A stretch of DNA of 64,000 bases, taken from Bifidobacterium sp. N4G05 (GTDB lineage: Bacteria > Actinomycetota > Actinomycetes > Actinomycetales > Bifidobacteriaceae). A program made the translations under genes and the position numbers. Where the stretch lies: the NCBI RefSeq assembly GCF_002742445.1, contig NZ_NJNQ01000002.1, forward strand, positions 248,001-312,000. Direction: 5' to 3'. The notes beneath the pieces were generated by a model that saw nothing but the letters and a program-made list of their open reading frames with translations, was not told where the DNA came from and ran no database searches. This document shows positions 58,693 through 64,000 of the stretch, piece by piece. The number at the start of each line of letters is the position of its first letter. The first letter of the stretch is position 1.

Positions 58693-59574
58693 ATGGGATT
58701 CGATTTGTTCATGACGGTGGCGGCAATTGTTGCGGCGGCCGTGGCCACTTGGGCCATCCTCAGGCTATTCCTAAGAGAAAACGATGTCACAGCCCCCTCC
58801 CACCAGCACACCACCGATGAAAAACCCACCGAAAATCACGTCGAAAACCCAGACGAGATAGCCGGCAAAACACACAGAAGCGACATCACCAAGCGTCTCG
58901 TCATCGCAACCATATTGACCATTCCCACATTCACCGTAACCATGCTGACATTCGGCGGCATCGCACTCCCCCACTGGCTGACCAATCCATGGCTGCACGC
59001 CATCATCGCCACGCCGGTCATGTTCTATTGCGCCGCGCCGATGCACAATCATGGCACCGCCGCCCTGAAAAGCCGCACGCCTAACGCGGATTCGCTGCTG
59101 TCACTCGCCATGACCATCGTGTACGCTTACAGCCTGCTGGCGTGCGTGGTGTCGTGGCTTTCCCCCGAAAGATCACGCAACCAATGTTTCGCTTTCGCAA
59201 GCATGGTCGCCGTGCTGGCGCTTGCAATTTCGATGATCGAGCAACGCCCCACGGCAAAGAAAGCATCGGAAGGCGATATTTCGACCGCACAATTGCAAGA
59301 GACGCAGGAAATACAATCGCAGGAAACGCAAAAAACACAAGAAACACAGCAAAGCACGGATACGCTTATCCAAGCCAGCATCGTATATGAGATTCGCACG
59401 CGGGTAACGCAGATTACCGCGACCGTGACGATGGTCATCGCGGTTTGGACGTTCGCTTTGTGGCTGATTTTCGGACTTCAGCCGAAGCTTACGATTGCCG
59501 TGTTGATCGGTGCGACGGTTTTGACGGTCGCAGGCTTGGTTTTGCAGGCATACGACCGCCAACCGTCACGGTAA
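58693..59574 (+). CDS. Membrane protein derived from a heavy-metal P-type ATPase, lacking all catalytic domains
   Basis: 293 residues. After an N-terminal helix and polar linker, residues 65-150 resemble membrane helices A/B to 2 of copper-type P-ATPases (ATPVMFYCAAPMHNHGTAAL, then NADSLLSLAMTIVYAYSL). Residues 230-285 resemble helices 3-4, but the CPC metal site is absent (IGATVLTVAGLVL). There is no TGE actuator loop, DKTG phosphorylation site or ATP-binding domain; a Gln/Glu/Thr-rich repeat (QETQ, about 200-222) lies where the actuator domain would be. The frame is intact, so it may have a new role. Confidence 0.7.
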   Translation: MGFDLFMTVAAIVAAAVATWAILRLFLRENDVTAPSHQHTTDEKPTENHVENPDEIAGKTHRSDITKRLVIATILTIPTFTVTMLTFGGIALPHWLTNPWLHAIIATPVMFYCAAPMHNHGTAALKSRTPNADSLLSLAMTIVYAYSLLACVVSWLSPERSRNQCFAFASMVAVLALAISMIEQRPTAKKASEGDISTAQLQETQEIQSQETQKTQETQQSTDTLIQASIVYEIRTRVTQITATVTMVIAVWTFALWLIFGLQPKLTIAVLIGATVLTVAGLVLQAYDRQPSR

Positions 59575-59609
59575 AACGGTTTTCGCAAAAAATCGCGCAG
59601 TCGCGAAAA

Positions 59610-59642
59610 ATGGGCGGACCCGCATATGCGCAATCCGCCCAT
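59610..59642 (-). terminator. Terminator after clpB
   Basis: A 9-bp perfect stem (59610-59618 with 59634-59642) is followed on the minus strand by TTTTCGCG, 81 bases past the clpB stop. It may also end the plus-strand gene. Confidence 0.7.
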
Positions 59643-59723
59643 CGTCAACGGTTAGACCGTTTTCGCGACTCGGCCAAGCGACAGTCAGTCAGGCCAAACC
59701 GATCAGCCGAATGACTCCGACCG

Positions 59724-62429
<2,706 letters not shown>

Positions 62430-62523
62430 ATCATCCTCCATGGTTCGCGTCGAACGTCCGGTTTTCGCACGGTTGCGTCGACGCATATGTCGTTGTCTGA
62501 TATGCTCAACCGACTTCACCACC

Positions 62524-62551
62524 ATTCTATTCCCAAAAGTTGAGTCCGCAA
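62524..62551 (-). promoter_or_regulatory. clpB promoter
   Basis: On the minus strand, TTGCGG (62546-62551), 16 bp, TAGAAT (62524-62529). The leader would be about 88 bases. Confidence 0.55.
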
Positions 62552-62563
62552 CACTCAACTTTT
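62535..62563 (-). promoter_or_regulatory. HAIR element (HspR operator) of clpB
   Basis: AAAAGTTGAGT (62535-62545), 7 bases, ACTCAACTTTT (62553-62563) is a perfect 11-bp inverted repeat. The HspR consensus is CTTGAGT-N7-ACTCAAG; here only the outermost base of each consensus arm differs. It covers the -35 and spacer of the promoter, so binding should repress. Confidence 0.8.
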
Positions 62564-62597
62564 GTTCGCCGCACGGAAAGTCGTGAAAAAACGCGAA

Positions 62598-62628
62598 AAG
62601 GCCGCCATCCACGAAAGATGACGGCCTT
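62598..62628 (-). terminator. Terminator after the FAH-family gene
   Basis: Arms 62598-62609 and 62617-62628 pair at 11 of 12 positions; the minus strand continues TTCGCGTTTTTT. Confidence 0.85.
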
Positions 62629-62654
62629 CATATCCGCAATATGCCAATCGACGA

Positions 62655-63476
62655 TCAGCCGCGCACTACCACATTGCGCAGGCTGCCGATGCCTTCGACA
62701 TGCACGATTGCCTCGTCGCCCGGATCGAGATGTCCGGAAGCGTTCGGGGTGCCCGTCAGAATCACATCGCCCGGCAGCAGCGTCGTAAAGCTGGAAATCG
62801 CGGCAATCTGCTCGGGAATGCCGTGAATCAGGTTCGCCGTGGTGCCGGAAGCCAACTCGACATCCTCACCATTCAGCGTGAAGGAGATCTTCGCATCCTT
62901 CCAATCCAAGTCATCACGAGTCACAATCCACGGGCCAAGCGGGCAGGACGTGTCGAACCCCTTCGCGCGCGTCCACATCGGGTCAAGCCCCTGCAGATCG
63001 CGCAACGTCACATCGTTCACGCAGGTGAAACCGAGCACATAGTCCATGGCCTGTTCGACCGACACATTCTTGGCGATGCGTCCCATCACCACGGCCACTT
63101 CCGGCTCGAAATTCATGTCGTTCGAATATGACGGAATCACAATCGGATCATCCGGACCGATCACCGACGTACTCGGCTTGGAGAAGATCACCATGTCTTC
63201 CGGAGCATGCTTGATATCGGAATGGCCGGCTTCATGCATGAACTGCGCGTGCGCCTCATAATTTTTGGCCAGACCATACACCTTCGACGGAATCACCGGA
63301 GAGAGCAGACGGATGCCATCGCCGTCCACCGGAAAACGCTCGCCGGTCGGCTTCACGCCGGCACCGGCCAGAGGATGCCCCTCAAGCGCTACGAGATAGT
63401 CCTTACCGTCGCTTTCATCGGTCTGCACGAAAGCGTATTGCGGTACATCATTATGCGAAAAACGTGCGATTCTCAT
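62655..63476 (-). CDS. Fumarylacetoacetate hydrolase family protein
   Basis: 273 residues. The FAH fold is seen in KVYGLAKNYEAHAQFM, FSKPSTSVIGPDDPI, the metal-binding NDMNFEPEVAVVMG and TGTPNASGHLDPGDEA. Members hydrolyse or decarboxylate 2-oxo acids (acylpyruvases, oxaloacetate decarboxylases); this one's substrate is unknown. The ATG at 63476 is preceded by TAGACT 7 bases upstream and appears leaderless. Confidence 0.9.
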   Translation of the reverse strand: MRIARFSHNDVPQYAFVQTDESDGKDYLVALEGHPLAGAGVKPTGERFPVDGDGIRLLSPVIPSKVYGLAKNYEAHAQFMHEAGHSDIKHAPEDMVIFSKPSTSVIGPDDPIVIPSYSNDMNFEPEVAVVMGRIAKNVSVEQAMDYVLGFTCVNDVTLRDLQGLDPMWTRAKGFDTSCPLGPWIVTRDDLDWKDAKISFTLNGEDVELASGTTANLIHGIPEQIAAISSFTTLLPGDVILTGTPNASGHLDPGDEAIVHVEGIGSLRNVVVRG

Positions 63477-63483
63477 GCTTGCC

Positions 63484-63489
63484 AGTCTA
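63484..63489 (-). promoter_or_regulatory. -10 hexamer of a probable leaderless promoter for the FAH-family gene
   Basis: TAGACT on the minus strand, 7 bases before the ATG at 63476. Confidence 0.55.
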
Positions 63490-63562
63490 CCCGCAACAAT
63501 CGTCGAATCGTCCATATCATCGACATGCGACGCCCGACAATCAAAAACATCGAAAAAAAAAA

Positions 63563-63591
63563 ACGGGCCATCACATCATGCGAAGGCCCGT
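63563..63591 (-). terminator. Terminator after yggS
   Basis: A 7-bp perfect stem (63563-63569 with 63585-63591) is followed on the minus strand by about ten T. Confidence 0.88.
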
Positions 63592-63606
63592 CACAGGAAG
63601 AAAACG

Positions 63607-64000
63607 TCAGATAAAAGCACGCTCACCGAAAATCGCGGTGCCGACGCGCACGATAGTGGATCCTTCCGCAATCGCAAGTTCCATATCGCCGGTCATACCC
63701 ATCGACAGTTCACGGCAAGACTGCGTGCCAGGCTCCCCCGATTCGAGAATATGATCGCGAGTTCTACGCAGATGCTCGAATCCCCGGCGAATGGCGGTTT
63801 CGTCGCTCACATGCGCGCCAATGGTCATCAGACCCTGCAATTCAAGCCCGTCCAATGTGCCGATTTTCTGCGCGACGCGAATGGCATACGCCGGATTGCA
63901 ACCGGATTTCGACGCCTCGCCCGATTCATTGACTTCCAGCAGCACACCCACGGTGATGCCGCGCGCCACCGCCCTACGTGAAATCTTTTCCGCCAGATCA
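63607..64000 (-). CDS. yggS: YggS/PLPBP family PLP homeostasis protein, 5' end outside window
   Basis: The frame is open to the end of the window, so about 130 C-terminal residues are seen. DLAEKISRR, VLLEVNESGEASKSG, LELQGLMTIG, SCRELSMGMTGDMELAI and the final GSTIVRVGTAIFGER are the conserved features; the SMGMTGDME segment binds the PLP phosphate. These proteins carry PLP without known catalysis and buffer vitamin B6. In many Gram-positive bacteria the gene lies near division genes; that cannot be seen here. Confidence 0.93.
   Translation of the reverse strand, partial: DLAEKISRRAVARGITVGVLLEVNESGEASKSGCNPAYAIRVAQKIGTLDGLELQGLMTIGAHVSDETAIRRGFEHLRRTRDHILESGEPGTQSCRELSMGMTGDMELAIAEGSTIVRVGTAIFGERAFI

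Overview
The window is a stretch of a Bifidobacterium chromosome, probably of the B. adolescentis/catenulatum type. The genus is inferred from gene content and order: an argS-lysA / hom-thrB cluster, a Maf-Nudix fusion, GlgE, NucS, a GlnR-like orphan regulator, gatCAB, Rho with a long Arg/Asp-rich insertion, and a ClpB gene with an HspR-type operator. There are no rRNA genes, no phage genes and no transposases. Almost all of it is core chromosome. The accessory-looking parts are the left edge (ABC transporter plus two-component system) and the intergenic repeat arrays around 32.2 kb and 53.7-55.4 kb.

Layout. 1-2.6 kb: end of an ABC ATPase, a NarL/LuxR response regulator and its histidine kinase. 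2.7-11.8 kb (minus): aspartate-family amino-acid genes (hom, thrB, lysA) with argS, a Maf-Nudix house-cleaning enzyme and an amino-acid permease. 12-18.8 kb: RidA, tRNA-Arg(CCG), a CYTH protein, a YbbN-like thioredoxin/TPR protein, two envelope proteins of unknown role, an FKBP lipoprotein and the mismatch endonuclease NucS. 19-25.9 kb (minus): the F1Fo ATP synthase operon atpBEFHAGDC. 26-28.9 kb: metA, initiator tRNA and a sortase-anchored protein. 29-33.1 kb: glgE, ppa and mntP. 33.3-40.3 kb: a membrane protein, a GlnR-like regulator, nth, an oligopeptide-type binding protein and valS. 40.5-49.8 kb (minus): a large secreted protein, chorismate mutase, an Lrp regulator, rho, a flavin oxidoreductase, a DUF2469 protein and a GNAT enzyme. 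50-53.4 kb (minus): gatCAB. 54-55.1 kb: one AbiEi-like/PD-(D/E)XK gene. 55.4-64 kb: a SPOUT methyltransferase, a degenerate PRTase, rmuC, a P-type-ATPase-derived membrane protein, clpB, an FAH-family hydrolase and yggS (cut by the window edge).

The most unusual structure is non-coding. Degenerate hairpin units recur with a period of exactly 53 bp: five units at 53.69-53.95 kb, five in the opposite orientation at 55.10-55.37 kb, four at 32.17-32.38 kb (spacings 53, 53, 54) and a single unit at 35.8 kb. The two five-unit arrays bracket one gene, the AbiEi-like nuclease, whose upstream region also carries a cluster of DnaA boxes between two 15-bp direct repeats. A second, different two-hairpin element occurs in two convergent intergenic regions (18.03 and 40.33 kb) with compensatory base changes in both stems. 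Other structured regions are a nested long-range inverted repeat upstream of the atp operon and the mntP leader, which has two mutually exclusive folds.

Many genes (argS, valS, nth, metA, glgE, gatC, chorismate mutase and others) have a -10 hexamer, often TAGACT, ending 6-7 bases before the start codon. This predicts leaderless mRNAs and guided several of the start choices here.
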